Below are positions 1-10,887 of a stretch of 64,000 nt of DNA, in pieces. This DNA comes from Mycolicibacterium mucogenicum DSM 44124 (GTDB lineage: Bacteria; Actinomycetota; Actinomycetes; Mycobacteriales; Mycobacteriaceae): NCBI RefSeq assembly GCF_005670685.2, contig NZ_CP062008.1:1922001-1986000 (forward strand), read 5' to 3'. The notes beneath the pieces are model-generated. The model made no database searches, was not told the origin of the DNA, and saw only the letters and a program-made list of their open reading frames with translations. The position numbers and the translations under genes were made by a program. The first letter of the stretch is position 1; each line of letters opens with the position of its first letter.

Positions 1-1
1 T

Positions 2-730
2 ATCGTGCTCGACCGGCCCGAGGCGGCCAACGGCATGAACGACGCGCTCACCCGCGACCTGGCGGCCGCTGCCGCGCTGTGCGACACCGCCTCGGTGAAG
101 GTCGTCACCCTGACCGGTGCCGGCCGGTTCTTCTGCGCCGGTGGCGACCTCAAGGCGATGGCCGCCGCCGAGGATCCGGGCGCGTTCGTCAAGGGCATCG
201 CCGACGACCTGCACCGCGCCATGTCGACGTTCGCCCGCATGGACGCCGTGCTGATCACCGCGGTCAACGGCGTCGCCGCCGGCGCGGGCTTCCCGCTGGG
301 TGTCTCGGGCGATCTGGTGCTCGCCGCCGAGTCCGCGTCGTTCACCATGGCGTACACCAAGGCCGGTCTGAGCCCCGACGGCGGATCGTCGTACGTCCTG
401 CCGCGGCTGATCGGTCTGCGCCGCACCCAGGAACTCATGATCACCAACCGCGTGCTCACCGCGGCCGAGGCCGCCGACTGGGGCCTGGTCACGCGCGTCG
501 TGCCGGACGCAGAGCTGCCCGCCGCGCTCGACGCCCTGGCCGCCGACGTCGCCACTCAGGCGCGCGGCTCGAACTCCGCTGTCAAGCAACTGCTGCTGAC
601 GACCTACGGCGCCGACTACGAGACCCAGCTGGAACGCGAGGGCCGGCTGATCGCCAAGTGTGCCGGGTCACCGGACGGCAAAGAGGGTGTCGGCGCCTTC
701 GTCGGCAAGCGCAAGCCGGAATTCGCCTGA
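2..730 (+). CDS. Enoyl-CoA hydratase/isomerase family protein (5' end cut off by the window)
   Basis: Crotonase-fold enzyme acting on acyl-CoA thioesters in beta-oxidation or aromatic acid breakdown. The reading frame is open to the window edge, so the true start lies upstream. The oxyanion-hole segment GRFFCAGGDLKAM is near residue 42 and a second glycine-rich segment (VAAGAGFPLG) near residue 90. The active-site region reads KAGLSPDGGSSYVLPRL. The PDGG form, with Asp where hydratases have Glu, resembles PaaG-type isomerases, so isomerisation is as likely as hydration. It is convergent with panB; a 19-bp hairpin lies between them. Family assignment is firm, substrate unknown. Confidence 0.88.
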   Translation: MVLDRPEAANGMNDALTRDLAAAAALCDTASVKVVTLTGAGRFFCAGGDLKAMAAAEDPGAFVKGIADDLHRAMSTFARMDAVLITAVNGVAAGAGFPLGVSGDLVLAAESASFTMAYTKAGLSPDGGSSYVLPRLIGLRRTQELMITNRVLTAAEAADWGLVTRVVPDAELPAALDALAADVATQARGSNSAVKQLLLTTYGADYETQLEREGRLIAKCAGSPDGKEGVGAFVGKRKPEFA

Positions 731-737
731 CGACGAG

Positions 738-787
738 TGTGAGGGCTGTGCAGGCATTTTCGCGGAATTGCCTGCACAGCCCTCACA
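738..787. terminator. Perfect 19-bp hairpin between convergent genes
   Basis: Arms at 738-756 and 769-787 are exact reverse complements (left arm begins TGTGAGGGCTG) with a 12-base loop. It lies between the crotonase stop and the panB stop and could terminate transcription from both sides. No strong T-run follows, which is usual for mycobacterial hairpin terminators. Confidence 0.7.
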
Positions 788-794
788 GTCGTAC

Positions 795-1640
795 TCAGTA
801 GGAGTGCTCCTCGGCGGGGAACACGCTGGAGGCCACCTCGGCGGCGTATTGCCGTGCGGCGCGGCCCAATTCGGCCCCGACGTCACCGAAGCGCTTGACG
901 AACTTGGCGGTCTTGCCCGCCGTCATGCCCGCCATGTCCTGCCACACCAGCACCTGCGCGTCGCAGTTGGCACCGGCGCCGATGCCGACGGTCGGGATGG
1001 TCAGCTTGCCGGTGATCTGGGTGGCCAGCTCGGCCGGCACCATCTCGAGGACGACGGCGATGGCGCCGGCCTCGGCGACGGCGATGGCGTCGTGGATGGT
1101 CTGGTCGCCGGCTTCACCGCGGCCCTGGACGCGGAAACCGCCGAGCCCGTTGACGCTCTGCGGGGTGAAACCGATGTGGGCCACCACGGGGATGCCGGCC
1201 TGGGTCAGCGCGGCGATCTGCTCGACCATCCGCTCACCGCCCTCCAGCTTGACCGCGTGGGCGCCGGTCTCCTTCATGAAGCGCGTCGCGGTCGCGAGCG
1301 CCTGCCGCGGGCTTTCTTCATAGCTGCCGAACGGCAGGTCGGCGACCACCAGCGCGTGCGGGGCACCCTTGACGACCGCGCGGGCCAGGGGGATCAGCTC
1401 GTCGATGGTGATGGGGAGGGTGGTGTCGTAGCCGTAGACCACGTTGGCCGCCGAATCGCCGACGAGCAGAACGGGAATCTCGGCGTCGTCGAAAATGCGG
1501 GCAGAGGAGTAGTCGTAGGCCGTGAGCATGGCCCACTTGTGGCCTTCGGCCTTCCATTTCGCCAGGTGATGGGTACGAATCTTGGTTCGCGGGGTCTTAC
1601 AGACAGACTCCGGGGCAGCGCCGTAAACCTGATCAGACAT
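795..1640 (-). CDS. panB: 3-methyl-2-oxobutanoate hydroxymethyltransferase
   Basis: First committed enzyme of pantothenate (vitamin B5/CoA) synthesis: transfers a hydroxymethyl group from 5,10-methylene-THF to 2-oxoisovalerate in the cytoplasm. The 281-residue product has the usual family length. It contains the family segments [34 protein letters not shown] and [15 protein letters not shown]. The ATG at 1640 is preceded by GAGGACGACG, a usable ribosome site, and the first residues MSDQVYG look mycobacterial. The much longer open frame upstream is antisense to the acyltransferase gene and is not coding. Position next to Hip1-like genes matches the Rv2224c-Rv2225 neighbourhood. Confidence 0.96.
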   Translation of the reverse strand: MSDQVYGAAPESVCKTPRTKIRTHHLAKWKAEGHKWAMLTAYDYSSARIFDDAEIPVLLVGDSAANVVYGYDTTLPITIDELIPLARAVVKGAPHALVVADLPFGSYEESPRQALATATRFMKETGAHAVKLEGGERMVEQIAALTQAGIPVVAHIGFTPQSVNGLGGFRVQGRGEAGDQTIHDAIAVAEAGAIAVVLEMVPAELATQITGKLTIPTVGIGAGANCDAQVLVWQDMAGMTAGKTAKFVKRFGDVGAELGRAARQYAAEVASSVFPAEEHSY

Positions 1641-1789
1641 CGTCGTCCTCAAATGTGTTGGTCGGTACGAACCTCGAGGCCCATATCGGGTCCCCGGGAC
1701 GTTTGACGGGGTCAAGTCTGCCACCACCACACCCCCAAGGTGAACGACACGTGAAGTGGAATGCCTCACATTGGGTAAAGAGAGCCGCC

Positions 1790-1795
1790 TACGAT
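1790..1795 (+). promoter_or_regulatory. -10 box TACGAT, leaderless start
   Basis: TACGAT fits TANNNT and ends 7 bases before the ATG at 1803, so the transcript probably begins at or next to the start codon. No ribosome site is visible. Confidence 0.55.
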
Positions 1796-1802
1796 CACGC
1801 CC

Positions 1803-3206
1803 ATGCCCGGATATCAACGGCTCAGCGGACTCGACGCCAGCTTCCTCTATCTGGAGACCGCCGCGCAGCCGCTGCACGTGTGCGCGGTGCTGGAACTCGA
1901 CGCCGCCACCATTCCGGGCGGCTACACCTTCGACAAGATGCGGCAGATGCTGAGCGAGCGCATCGCCGCCATGCCGCAGTTCCGCGAGAAGCTGGCCGAC
2001 TCGCCGCTGAACCTCGACCACCCGGTGTGGGTGGAGGACCCGGATTTCGACATCGACCGGCACCTGCACCGGATCGGGCTGCCGGGCCCGGGCGGGCGTG
2101 TCGAGCTGTCCGAGATCTGCGGGCACATCGCCGCGCTGCAGCTGGACCGCAGCCGGCCGCTGTGGGAGATGTGGGTGATCGAGAACATCGCCGGCACCGA
2201 CGCCCACGACGGCGGCCGGCTCGCCGTGATGACCAAGATGCACCATTCCGGCATCGACGGCGTCACCGGCGCCAACCTGATGTCGCAGCTGTGCACGCTC
2301 GAGCCGGACGCGCCGGCACCCGAGCCCGTCGCGGGCGCCGGCACCGCCTCCGAACTCGAGATCGCGGTGGGCGGCGCGGTCAAGTACTTCACCCGGCCGC
2401 TGAAGCTGGCGGGCGTGCTGCCCTCGACGGCGACGACTGTTATCGACACCGTCCGCCGGGCGGCGAAGGGCCTGACCATGGCGGCACCGTTCGCCGCGCC
2501 CAAGACGGCCTTCAACGTCAACGTCACCGCACACCGCAACGTGGCCTTCGCCCAGCTGGACCTGGCGGACATCAAGACCGTCAAGAACCACTTCCACGTC
2601 AAGGTCAACGACGTCGTGCTGGCGCTGGTGTCGGGCGCGCTGCGGCGCTACCTGGCCGAGCGCGACGCACTGCCGGACTCCACCCTGGTGGCCATGTGCC
2701 CGGTGTCGGTGCACGGCAAATCCGACCGCCCGGGCCGCAATCAGGTGTCGGGCATGTTCGCCAAACTCGAGACCACCATCGAGGATCCGGCCGAGCGCCT
2801 GCGCGCCATCGCCGACTCGAGCACCGTTGCCAAACAACACAGTTCGGCCATCAGCGCGACGCTGTTGCAGGACTGGTCGCAGTTCGCCGCGCCGTCGGTG
2901 TTCGGGGCCGCGATGCGGGTTTTCGCGGCATCCGGCCTGGCGGAGGCCAAGCCCGTGCACAACCTCGTCGTCTCGAACGTGCCCGGCCCACAGGATCCGC
3001 TGTACATGCTCGGCGCCGAGGTCAAGGCGATGTACCCGCTGGGCCCGCTGTTCCACGGCTCCGGACTCAACATCACCGTGATGTCGCTCAACGGCACGCT
3101 CGACGTCGGCCTGATCTCGTGCCCGGAGCTGGTCCCGGACCTGTGGGACATGGCCGACGAGTTCGCCGCCGCGTTGGACGAACTGGTTGCCGCCGCCAGC
3201 CACTGA
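1803..3206 (+). CDS. WS/DGAT family acyltransferase (wax ester synthase / diacylglycerol acyltransferase)
   Basis: Transfers an acyl group from acyl-CoA to diacylglycerol or a fatty alcohol, making storage triacylglycerol or wax ester. The catalytic motif HHSGIDG (HHxxxDG) is at residues 147-153. The N-terminus [18 protein letters not shown] is the family hallmark, and the C-terminal half contains [16 protein letters not shown], typical of DUF1298/WES domains. Length 467 residues is normal. No signal peptide; these proteins associate with membranes or lipid bodies. It is transcribed divergently from panB. Substrate preference cannot be read from sequence. I do not recall this gene between panB and hip1 in M. 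tuberculosis. Confidence 0.93.
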   Translation: MPGYQRLSGLDASFLYLETAAQPLHVCAVLELDAATIPGGYTFDKMRQMLSERIAAMPQFREKLADSPLNLDHPVWVEDPDFDIDRHLHRIGLPGPGGRVELSEICGHIAALQLDRSRPLWEMWVIENIAGTDAHDGGRLAVMTKMHHSGIDGVTGANLMSQLCTLEPDAPAPEPVAGAGTASELEIAVGGAVKYFTRPLKLAGVLPSTATTVIDTVRRAAKGLTMAAPFAAPKTAFNVNVTAHRNVAFAQLDLADIKTVKNHFHVKVNDVVLALVSGALRRYLAERDALPDSTLVAMCPVSVHGKSDRPGRNQVSGMFAKLETTIEDPAERLRAIADSSTVAKQHSSAISATLLQDWSQFAAPSVFGAAMRVFAASGLAEAKPVHNLVVSNVPGPQDPLYMLGAEVKAMYPLGPLFHGSGLNITVMSLNGTLDVGLISCPELVPDLWDMADEFAAALDELVAAASH

Positions 3207-3277
3207 CGAGGTGATCTGATGGCGCGCGGCAACGCCCTCATCAGGTCAGACCAGGCCACATGGCACCATGGTCGACC

Positions 3278-4804
3278 ATGAACCTCAGACGGGGGAGTCT
3301 CGCCCGCGCATCGGCATTGGCCATGGTCCTGGTGCTGGCGTCGGGCTGCAGCCAGGTGATCGACGGACGCGCCACGCGCGCGGTGCCGAAGCCGGGTGCG
3401 CCCCTGCAATGGTCGCCGTGCCAGACCACGTCCCCGGACTCGCAGTCGCGCATCCCCAAGGGCGCCGAGTGCGCGATGCTGTCGGTGCCCGTCGACTACA
3501 GCAAGCCCGACGGCGACGTCGCGCAGCTCGCGCTGCTGCGGATCAAGGCGACCGGCGACAAGATCGGTTCCCTGGTGATCAACCCCGGCGGTCCGGGGGA
3601 GTCCGGCGTCAGCGCGGCGGTGTCGTTGCTCAACAACATTCCCGACTCGGTGCGCCAGCGCTTCGACCTCGTCGGCTTCGACCCTCGCGGCGTCGGGTCC
3701 TCCAAGCCCGCGGTGTGGTGCAACTCCGACGCCGACAACGACCGGCAGCGCGCCGACCCGCAGGTCGACTACTCGCCCGCCGGCGTCGCCCACATCGAGG
3801 CCCAGACCAAGGAATTCGTGCAGCGCTGCGTCGACAAGATGGGCAAGGAGTTCCTGGAGAACGTCGGAACCGCCAACGTCGCCAAGGATTTGGACGCCAT
3901 CCGGGCCGCGCTCGGCGACGACAAGCTGACCTACCTGGGCTACTCGTACGGCACCCGGATCGGCGCCCAGTACGCCGAGGACTACCCGGACAAGGTGCGC
4001 TCGATGATTCTCGACGGCGCCGTCGACCCCAACGCCGATCCCATCGAAGCCGACATCAACCAGGCCGCCGCGTTCCAGACCGCGTTCAACAACTACGCCG
4101 CCGACTGCGCGACCAGCCCGGACTGCCCGCTGGGGACCGACCCGGCCAAGGTCAACGACGTCTACCACAGCCTCGTTGACCCGCTGGTCCAAAAGCCCGC
4201 TCCCACAAAGGATCCGCGCGGTCTGAGCTACAGTGACGCGCTGGTCGGCACCATCCTGCCGCTGTACTCACCGGCAATGTGGAAGGACCTCACCGCAGGT
4301 CTCACCGAGCTGGCGGGCGGCCACGGCGACATCATGCTGCGGCTCGCCGACGCCTACATGGGGCGCGATGCCGACGGCCACTACGACAACTCGACCGATG
4401 CCCGGGTTGCGGTCAACTGTGTCGACGAACCGCCGATCACCGATCGCGCCAAGGTGATTGCGGAGGACAAGCGCACCCGTGAGGTGGCGCCGTTCATGAG
4501 CTACGGCCAGTTCACCGGCGACGCCCCGCTGGGCACCTGCGCGTTCTGGCCCGTACCGCCGACGTCGAAGCCGCACGAGATTTCGGTCAAGGGCCTGCCG
4601 CCGACACTGGTGGTGTCGACGGTCCACGACCCGGCCACGCCGTACCAGGCGGGTGTGGACCTGGCCAAGGAGCTCGGTGGCAGCCTGCTGACGTTCGACG
4701 GCACCCAGCACACCGTGGTGTTCCAGGGCAACAGCTGCGTCGACGAGCACGCGGCCGGCTATCTGGTCAACGGGACCGTGCCCGAGGCCGGCGCGAAATG
4801 CTGA
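3278..4804 (+). CDS. Hip1/CaeA-like alpha/beta hydrolase, lipoprotein (TAP-like C-terminus)
   Basis: Cell-envelope serine hydrolase/peptidase of the family that includes M. tuberculosis Hip1 (Rv2224c). From the ATG at 3278 the protein is 508 residues. An N-terminal signal ends in the lipobox LASGC (Cys24), so it should be lipid-anchored. The oxyanion region LVINPGGPGESG, the nucleophile motif GYSYGT (Ser223), a C-terminal Asp (TVHDPATPY) and His (GTQHTVV) form the expected triad. An in-frame ATG at 3260 would put charged residues and an extra Met before the signal and is less likely. It is followed by a close paralogue. Known Hip1 cleaves GroEL2; substrates here are unknown. Confidence 0.9.
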   Translation: MNLRRGSLARASALAMVLVLASGCSQVIDGRATRAVPKPGAPLQWSPCQTTSPDSQSRIPKGAECAMLSVPVDYSKPDGDVAQLALLRIKATGDKIGSLVINPGGPGESGVSAAVSLLNNIPDSVRQRFDLVGFDPRGVGSSKPAVWCNSDADNDRQRADPQVDYSPAGVAHIEAQTKEFVQRCVDKMGKEFLENVGTANVAKDLDAIRAALGDDKLTYLGYSYGTRIGAQYAEDYPDKVRSMILDGAVDPNADPIEADINQAAAFQTAFNNYAADCATSPDCPLGTDPAKVNDVYHSLVDPLVQKPAPTKDPRGLSYSDALVGTILPLYSPAMWKDLTAGLTELAGGHGDIMLRLADAYMGRDADGHYDNSTDARVAVNCVDEPPITDRAKVIAEDKRTREVAPFMSYGQFTGDAPLGTCAFWPVPPTSKPHEISVKGLPPTLVVSTVHDPATPYQAGVDLAKELGGSLLTFDGTQHTVVFQGNSCVDEHAAGYLVNGTVPEAGAKC

Positions 4805-4912
4805 GTCGCGAAAAGCTCGGTGCCGCCGGGAGATAACTGTTCGGTCACCGTCTGATTGCCGGCTTGTCTCCCTCCGGAACCGGGCTTCGGCTCGGCTGCG
4901 CGCCGTGCGACC

Positions 4913-6454
4913 ATGTTTGCCATGTGGCGGGTGGGCGGTCGTGGACGACGGTGTGCGGTAGGGGTCGTCGGACTGCTGGTGGCCATCAGCGCCGCGCCGG
5001 GATCGGTCGCGCACGCGGCCCCCGAATCCCTGCAGTCCTTCTACGAGCAGGCGCCGGCCTGGACCGGCTGCGAACCCTTCATCGGTGACACCACGGACCT
5101 GCCGACGGCGCGGTGCGCCAACATCAGCGTCCCCGTCGACTACGCGGATCCACAAGGGCCACAAGCGAAGCTGGCCGTCATCCGGGTCCCGGCCTCGGGT
5201 CAGCGCCTCGGCGTGCTGCTGGTAAACCCCGGTGGCCCGGGCGCGTCGGCCGTCAACACCGTCGCGGGTATGGGCGCTGTCCTGTCCGACACCGAGATCG
5301 GCCGCAGCTTCGATCTCGTCGGCTTCGACCCGCGCGGCGTGGGGCATTCGACGCCGCAGTTGCGCTGCCGCAGTGACGCCGAATTCGACGCCAACCGCCG
5401 CGACCCCATGGTCGACTACAGCCCGGCCGGCGTGGCGCACATCGAAGCCGTCAGCCGCCGCACGGCGCAGGACTGCCTGCAGCAGATGGGCAGCAGCTTC
5501 CTGGCCAACGTCGGAACCGCCTCGGCGGCAAGGGATATGGACGTGGTGCGGGCCGCGCTCGGAGAGTCGCAGATCAACTACCTGGGCTTCTCCTACGGCA
5601 CCGAGCTGGGTGCGGCCTACGCCGAACGGTTCCCCGACCGGGTACGCGCCATGGTGCTCGACGGCGCCGTCGACCCCAATGCCGATCCGGTCACCGAGAA
5701 CCTGCTCCAATTGGCCGGATTCCAAACGGCTTTCAACGACTATGCGGCGGACTGCGCGCAGTCCGTCGGCTGCCCGCTGGGCACCGACCCGACGCAGTTC
5801 GTGGCGCGATACCAGCAGCTGGTCAATCCGCTCGCCGTGCGCCCGGGTCTGACGTCCGATCCGCGGGGCCTGAGCTACTCCGACGCGATCACCGGCACCA
5901 TCAACGCGCTCTATACGAAAAAGTACTGGAAGTTCCTGACCAGTGGGCTGATCGGACTGCAGCGCGGCGGCGACGCCGGCGATCTGCTGCTGCTGGCCGA
6001 CGATTATCAGCACCGTGATCAGAACGGGCACTACGCGCCCCTGCAGGACGCGTTCACCGCTATCCGGTGCGTCGACGCGCCGTTCCCGACCGATCCCGCG
6101 ACGTGGGCGGCCGCCGATCAGCGCGCGCGCCAGCTGGCGCCGTTCATGAGCTACGGCCAGTACACCGGCTACGCGCCGCGCGACGTCTGCGCCATGTGGC
6201 CGGTGCCCGCGACCTCCCGTCCGCACGCACCGGCGTCGCCCGGTCCGGGCAAGGTCGTCGTCGTGTCGACCACGCACGATCCCGCCACGCCGTATCAGGC
6301 CGGCGTGAACCTGGCGCGCGAACTCGGCGCCTCACTGATCAGCTACGAGGGCACCCAGCACACCGTCGTCTTCAACGGCGACCGGTGCGTCGACACGGCC
6401 GTGGTGGCGTTCCTGACGCAGTCCGTGCTGCCTGCCGCGGGATTGCGTTGCTGA
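4913..6454 (+). CDS. Hip1/CaeA-like alpha/beta hydrolase, secreted paralogue
   Basis: Tandem paralogue of the preceding gene, 513 residues from ATG 4913 (an in-frame ATG at 4922 is also possible). It shares LLVNPGGPGAS, the nucleophile motif GFSYGT (Ser227), STTHDPATPYQAG and EGTQHTVVFNG, so the serine triad is intact. Unlike its neighbour, the signal sequence has no lipobox; it ends in VAHAAPE, a signal-peptidase-I type site, so this copy is probably released or membrane-retained rather than lipid-anchored. The first 19 residues of the longest frame lack signal character and were excluded. The pair corresponds in position to Rv2223c/Rv2224c; which is the functional Hip1 equivalent is not decidable here. 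Confidence 0.88.
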   Translation: MFAMWRVGGRGRRCAVGVVGLLVAISAAPGSVAHAAPESLQSFYEQAPAWTGCEPFIGDTTDLPTARCANISVPVDYADPQGPQAKLAVIRVPASGQRLGVLLVNPGGPGASAVNTVAGMGAVLSDTEIGRSFDLVGFDPRGVGHSTPQLRCRSDAEFDANRRDPMVDYSPAGVAHIEAVSRRTAQDCLQQMGSSFLANVGTASAARDMDVVRAALGESQINYLGFSYGTELGAAYAERFPDRVRAMVLDGAVDPNADPVTENLLQLAGFQTAFNDYAADCAQSVGCPLGTDPTQFVARYQQLVNPLAVRPGLTSDPRGLSYSDAITGTINALYTKKYWKFLTSGLIGLQRGGDAGDLLLLADDYQHRDQNGHYAPLQDAFTAIRCVDAPFPTDPATWAAADQRARQLAPFMSYGQYTGYAPRDVCAMWPVPATSRPHAPASPGPGKVVVVSTTHDPATPYQAGVNLARELGASLISYEGTQHTVVFNGDRCVDTAVVAFLTQSVLPAAGLRC

Positions 6455-6626
6455 CCGTAGCGCGTTGACTGCGAACTGACGCACAGCGCTGATCTGTTGC
6501 GGTAAGGGACCTTTGGCCCTGCCCCGACTGCCCATCGACGAAATAGCGTGCCCGACAGGTCTGTCTGTGCGGGAGGTTGATTTCGGTGGTGCGATGGGAC
6601 GTAATGGATGCGGGACGTTTCGATGA

Positions 6627-8375
<1,749 letters not shown>

Positions 8376-8396
8376 ACGGGCGACACCGACAAACGA

Positions 8397-8426
8397 AAGC
8401 CGCCCCGGCACTCGCCGGGGCGGCTT
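8397..8426. terminator. GC-rich 13-bp hairpin after ctaD
   Basis: Arms 8397-8409 and 8414-8426 (AAGCCGCCCCGGC and its complement) with a 4-base loop ACTC. It lies between the convergent ctaD and hsaA genes and could serve both. Confidence 0.75.
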
Positions 8427-8452
8427 CGGCTTTCACCTCCGTGCTGCGACCC

Positions 8453-9655
8453 TCAGACCATGGTGTCGGCCGGGGGCAGACCGAACTCGTTGTTACCGAA
8501 GATCAGGTAGGCGCGCTCGGGCTCGTTGGCGGCGTGCACGCGGCCGGCGTGGGCGTCGCGCCAGAAGCGCTGCAGCGGGGTGCCGTTGGCCAGCGCGGTG
8601 GCGCCGGCGGCTTCGAAGAGCCGGTCGACGGAGGCGATGGCGCGGCCGGTGGCGCGCACCTGGTCACGGCGGGCGCGGGCCCGCAGCTCGAACGGGATCT
8701 CCTTGCCGGCGACCAGCAGGGCGTACTCGTCGGCGACGTTGCCGATGAGTTGACGCCAGGCGGCGTCGATGTCGCTGGCGGCTTCGGCGATGCGGACCTT
8801 GGCGAACGGGTCGTCCTTGGACTTCTCGCCGGCGAATGCGGCGCGGACGCGCTTGCCCTGGTGTTCGACGTGCGCGGCGTAGGCGCCGTAGGCCATGCCG
8901 ACGATGGGGGCGGAGATGGTGGTGGGGTGCACGGTGCCCCAGGGCATCTTGTAGACCGGGGCGGTGTTGGTCTGGTAGCCGCCGGCGGTGCCGTCGTTCA
9001 TCGACTTGTAGGACAGGAAGCGGTGCCGGGGCACGAAGACGTCCTTGACGACGATGGTGTTGCTGCCGGTGCCCCGCAGGCCGACGACGTTCCAGACGTC
9101 GTCGATGGTGTATTCGGTGCGCGGGATCAGGAAGCTGCCGAAGTCGACCGGGTGGCCGTCCTTGATGACCGGGCCACCGAGGAACGCCCACGTCGCGTGT
9201 GCGGAGCCGGACGACCATTGCCACGAGCCATTGACCACATAGCCGTCGTCGACAATCGTGGCGGAGCCCATCGGGGCGTAGGACGAGGAGATGCGGACGG
9301 TCGAGTCGTCACCCCAGACGTCTTCCTGGGCCAGCTGATCGAACAGCGCCAGATGCCAGTTGTGCACGCCGAGTACACCGGCCACCCAGCCCGTGGAACC
9401 GCACGCGCTGGCCAGTCTGCGCACCGCCTCGAAGTAGACGGTGGGGTCGCACTGCAAGCCACCCCACTGGGCGGGCTGCAACAGCTTGAAGAACCCGACG
9501 TCTTCGAGCGCCGAAAGTGTTTCGTCAGGGATCGCGCGGATGTCCTCGGTGAGCTGGGCGCGGTCGCGGAGCAATGGCAACAGTTCGTCGACGCCAGCCA
9601 GCACTGACTGGCTGTCGCGCACCGTCTGGGCAATACCTTGCTCAATTGCAGTCAT
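8453..9655 (-). CDS. hsaA: HsaA-like flavin-dependent monooxygenase, oxygenase component
   Basis: Closely matches what I remember of HsaA (Rv3570c), the FMNH2-dependent oxygenase that hydroxylates 3-HSA to 3,4-DHSA in steroid A/B-ring breakdown. The 400-residue product has the acyl-CoA dehydrogenase fold. Segments ALEDVGFFKLLQPAQWGG, CGSTGWVAGVLGVHNW, RISSSYAPMG, GLRGTGSNT and PVYKMPWGTVHPTTISAP line the FMN and substrate sites in the family. It overlaps the upstream kshA stop by ATGA (9652-9655), so the two are translationally coupled. No HsaB reductase is nearby, so the flavin must come from an enzyme encoded elsewhere. A paralogue with altered substrate is possible. Confidence 0.88.
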   Translation of the reverse strand: MTAIEQGIAQTVRDSQSVLAGVDELLPLLRDRAQLTEDIRAIPDETLSALEDVGFFKLLQPAQWGGLQCDPTVYFEAVRRLASACGSTGWVAGVLGVHNWHLALFDQLAQEDVWGDDSTVRISSSYAPMGSATIVDDGYVVNGSWQWSSGSAHATWAFLGGPVIKDGHPVDFGSFLIPRTEYTIDDVWNVVGLRGTGSNTIVVKDVFVPRHRFLSYKSMNDGTAGGYQTNTAPVYKMPWGTVHPTTISAPIVGMAYGAYAAHVEHQGKRVRAAFAGEKSKDDPFAKVRIAEAASDIDAAWRQLIGNVADEYALLVAGKEIPFELRARARRDQVRATGRAIASVDRLFEAAGATALANGTPLQRFWRDAHAGRVHAANEPERAYLIFGNNEFGLPPADTMV

Positions 9656-10851
9656 TGAACTGTCCTTCCGAGGCTGGGTTGGTTGGGACCGCGGTCCGTC
9701 GTGACCGGGGTCGGGGTTTCTCGCAGTCGTAGGTTCTCCGCGACTTCAGCGCGCCAAAACTCGTTGGCGGCAGTGGTATCCACCTCGTACTCGAAGCGAT
9801 CGGTCATGTCTGGGGTGACATCGGCGGCATCGACGTAAAACTGCTCGTACCACCGTCGGAGTTGGTAGACCGGCCCGTCTTCCTCGACGAGGAGCGGATT
9901 GTCGATGCGCGTCTTGTTCTTCCAGATCTCGACGTCCTGCAGGAAGCCCTTGCTGACGCCGTCGGTGAACGCACGCAGCAGCATCGTGGTCGCTCCATCG
10001 GGCAGCCCCTCGGGGCGGCGCACCATGATTCCCCATTGCAGCACAAAGGAATCCGATGTGACCGGATAGTGACAGTTGACCAGGATGGCCTCGACCCGGT
10101 AGCCGCCGTAGCTGTTGTGCAGCCGGTTGATCATGAACGAAGGTCCGAAGTAGGACGCCTCGGAGTCGAGGATCTGTTCGCCCGCGTAGTGCGATCCACC
10201 CAAGTTCACGTCGGGCCTGCCGATCGTCCGGAGATACTGGGACGCGATGTGCCCTTCGAACACGTTCTTGAAGTAGGTCGGGTACCCGAAATGGATGTAG
10301 TAGAAGTGCGCCATGTCGACGATGTTGTCGACGATCTCTCGGCAGTTTGAACCGATCAGCTCCGTGCGCCAAGACCATTGCGTCCAGCCCTCGTCACCGA
10401 ACTCCGGTAGTTCGGGGATGTCGAGGTGCGGTGACGGTGCCGAGCCCTCGGGGTCATGCCACACGAAGAGGAGGCCTGCCCGGACACGTGATGTCCACAC
10501 CCGGGTCCGTCCCAGCCGGGGAGCGCGTTTCGCATAGGGCACCTGCGCGCAGCGGCCGTTGCCGTCCCATCGCCAGTCGTGGAACGGACATGCGACGGCG
10601 TCCTCTTTGATCTGACCTTGCGACAGGTCGCCACCGAGATGGCGGCAATAGGCGTCGAGGACGTGCGGAACCCCCGCACTGTCGGCAAAGACCACCAGCT
10701 TCGTTCCGAACGCGCTGATCGAATGCGGCTTGCCGTCCGTGAACTCCGACAGCAATCCCAGGCAGTGCCAGCCTCTGGCGAACCGTGTGGGCGGCGTGCC
10801 GATATCGATCTCACGGACATCGGCGCTCGTCGAATTGGTCAATTCCGTCAC
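9652..10851 (-). CDS. kshA: 3-ketosteroid 9-alpha-hydroxylase oxygenase (Rieske type), KshA-like
   Basis: Rieske non-haem iron oxygenase that with reductase KshB 9-hydroxylates 3-ketosteroids, opening ring B. The Rieske cluster ligands are in CRH (residue about 69) and CPFHDW about 17 residues later. The mononuclear iron site is in NIVDMAHFYYIHFG. SEASYFGPSFMIN and GVSKGFLQDVEIWKNKTRIDNP are KshA-specific runs. The coordinates use the GTG at 10851. However, GGAGGTGA (10848-10855 on this strand) overlaps that GTG and is spaced 5 bases from an in-frame TTG at 10842, which I consider the likelier start (396 residues). A KstR-type operator lies just upstream. KshB is not in the window. Confidence 0.9.
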   Translation of the reverse strand: MTELTNSTSADVREIDIGTPPTRFARGWHCLGLLSEFTDGKPHSISAFGTKLVVFADSAGVPHVLDAYCRHLGGDLSQGQIKEDAVACPFHDWRWDGNGRCAQVPYAKRAPRLGRTRVWTSRVRAGLLFVWHDPEGSAPSPHLDIPELPEFGDEGWTQWSWRTELIGSNCREIVDNIVDMAHFYYIHFGYPTYFKNVFEGHIASQYLRTIGRPDVNLGGSHYAGEQILDSEASYFGPSFMINRLHNSYGGYRVEAILVNCHYPVTSDSFVLQWGIMVRRPEGLPDGATTMLLRAFTDGVSKGFLQDVEIWKNKTRIDNPLLVEEDGPVYQLRRWYEQFYVDAADVTPDMTDRFEYEVDTTAANEFWRAEVAENLRLRETPTPVTTDRGPNQPSLGRTVQ

Positions 10852-10855
10852 CTCC
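10848..10855 (-). promoter_or_regulatory. Ribosome binding site that decides the kshA start
   Basis: GGAGGTGA is a near-perfect match to the 16S anti-SD. It overlaps the GTG at 10851, so it cannot serve it, and sits 5 bases before an in-frame TTG at 10842. Confidence 0.6.
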
Positions 10856-10873
10856 AGGCGAGTGGCGTCTTAC

Positions 10874-10887
10874 TAGAACGCGTTCCT
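10874..10887. promoter_or_regulatory. KstR-type operator
   Basis: TAGAACGCGTTCCT matches the palindromic KstR consensus TNNAACNNGTTNNA at every fixed base except the last. It lies 23 bases upstream of the kshA GTG, where a repressor would block transcription. KstR is the TetR repressor of cholesterol genes, relieved by steroid CoA thioesters. Confidence 0.8.

Noticed and set aside
1641..3203. Upstream extension of the panB frame by over 500 codons
   Set aside because: It is antisense to the WS/DGAT gene; panB has a good ATG and ribosome site at 1640.
4268..6277. 669-codon minus-strand frame across the Hip1-like genes
   Set aside because: Low-complexity antisense shadow of two genes with intact catalytic motifs; no start signals or family resemblance.
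8441..9607. 388-codon plus-strand frame over hsaA
   Set aside because: Gly/Val/Ala/Asp-rich antisense of hsaA, no domain.
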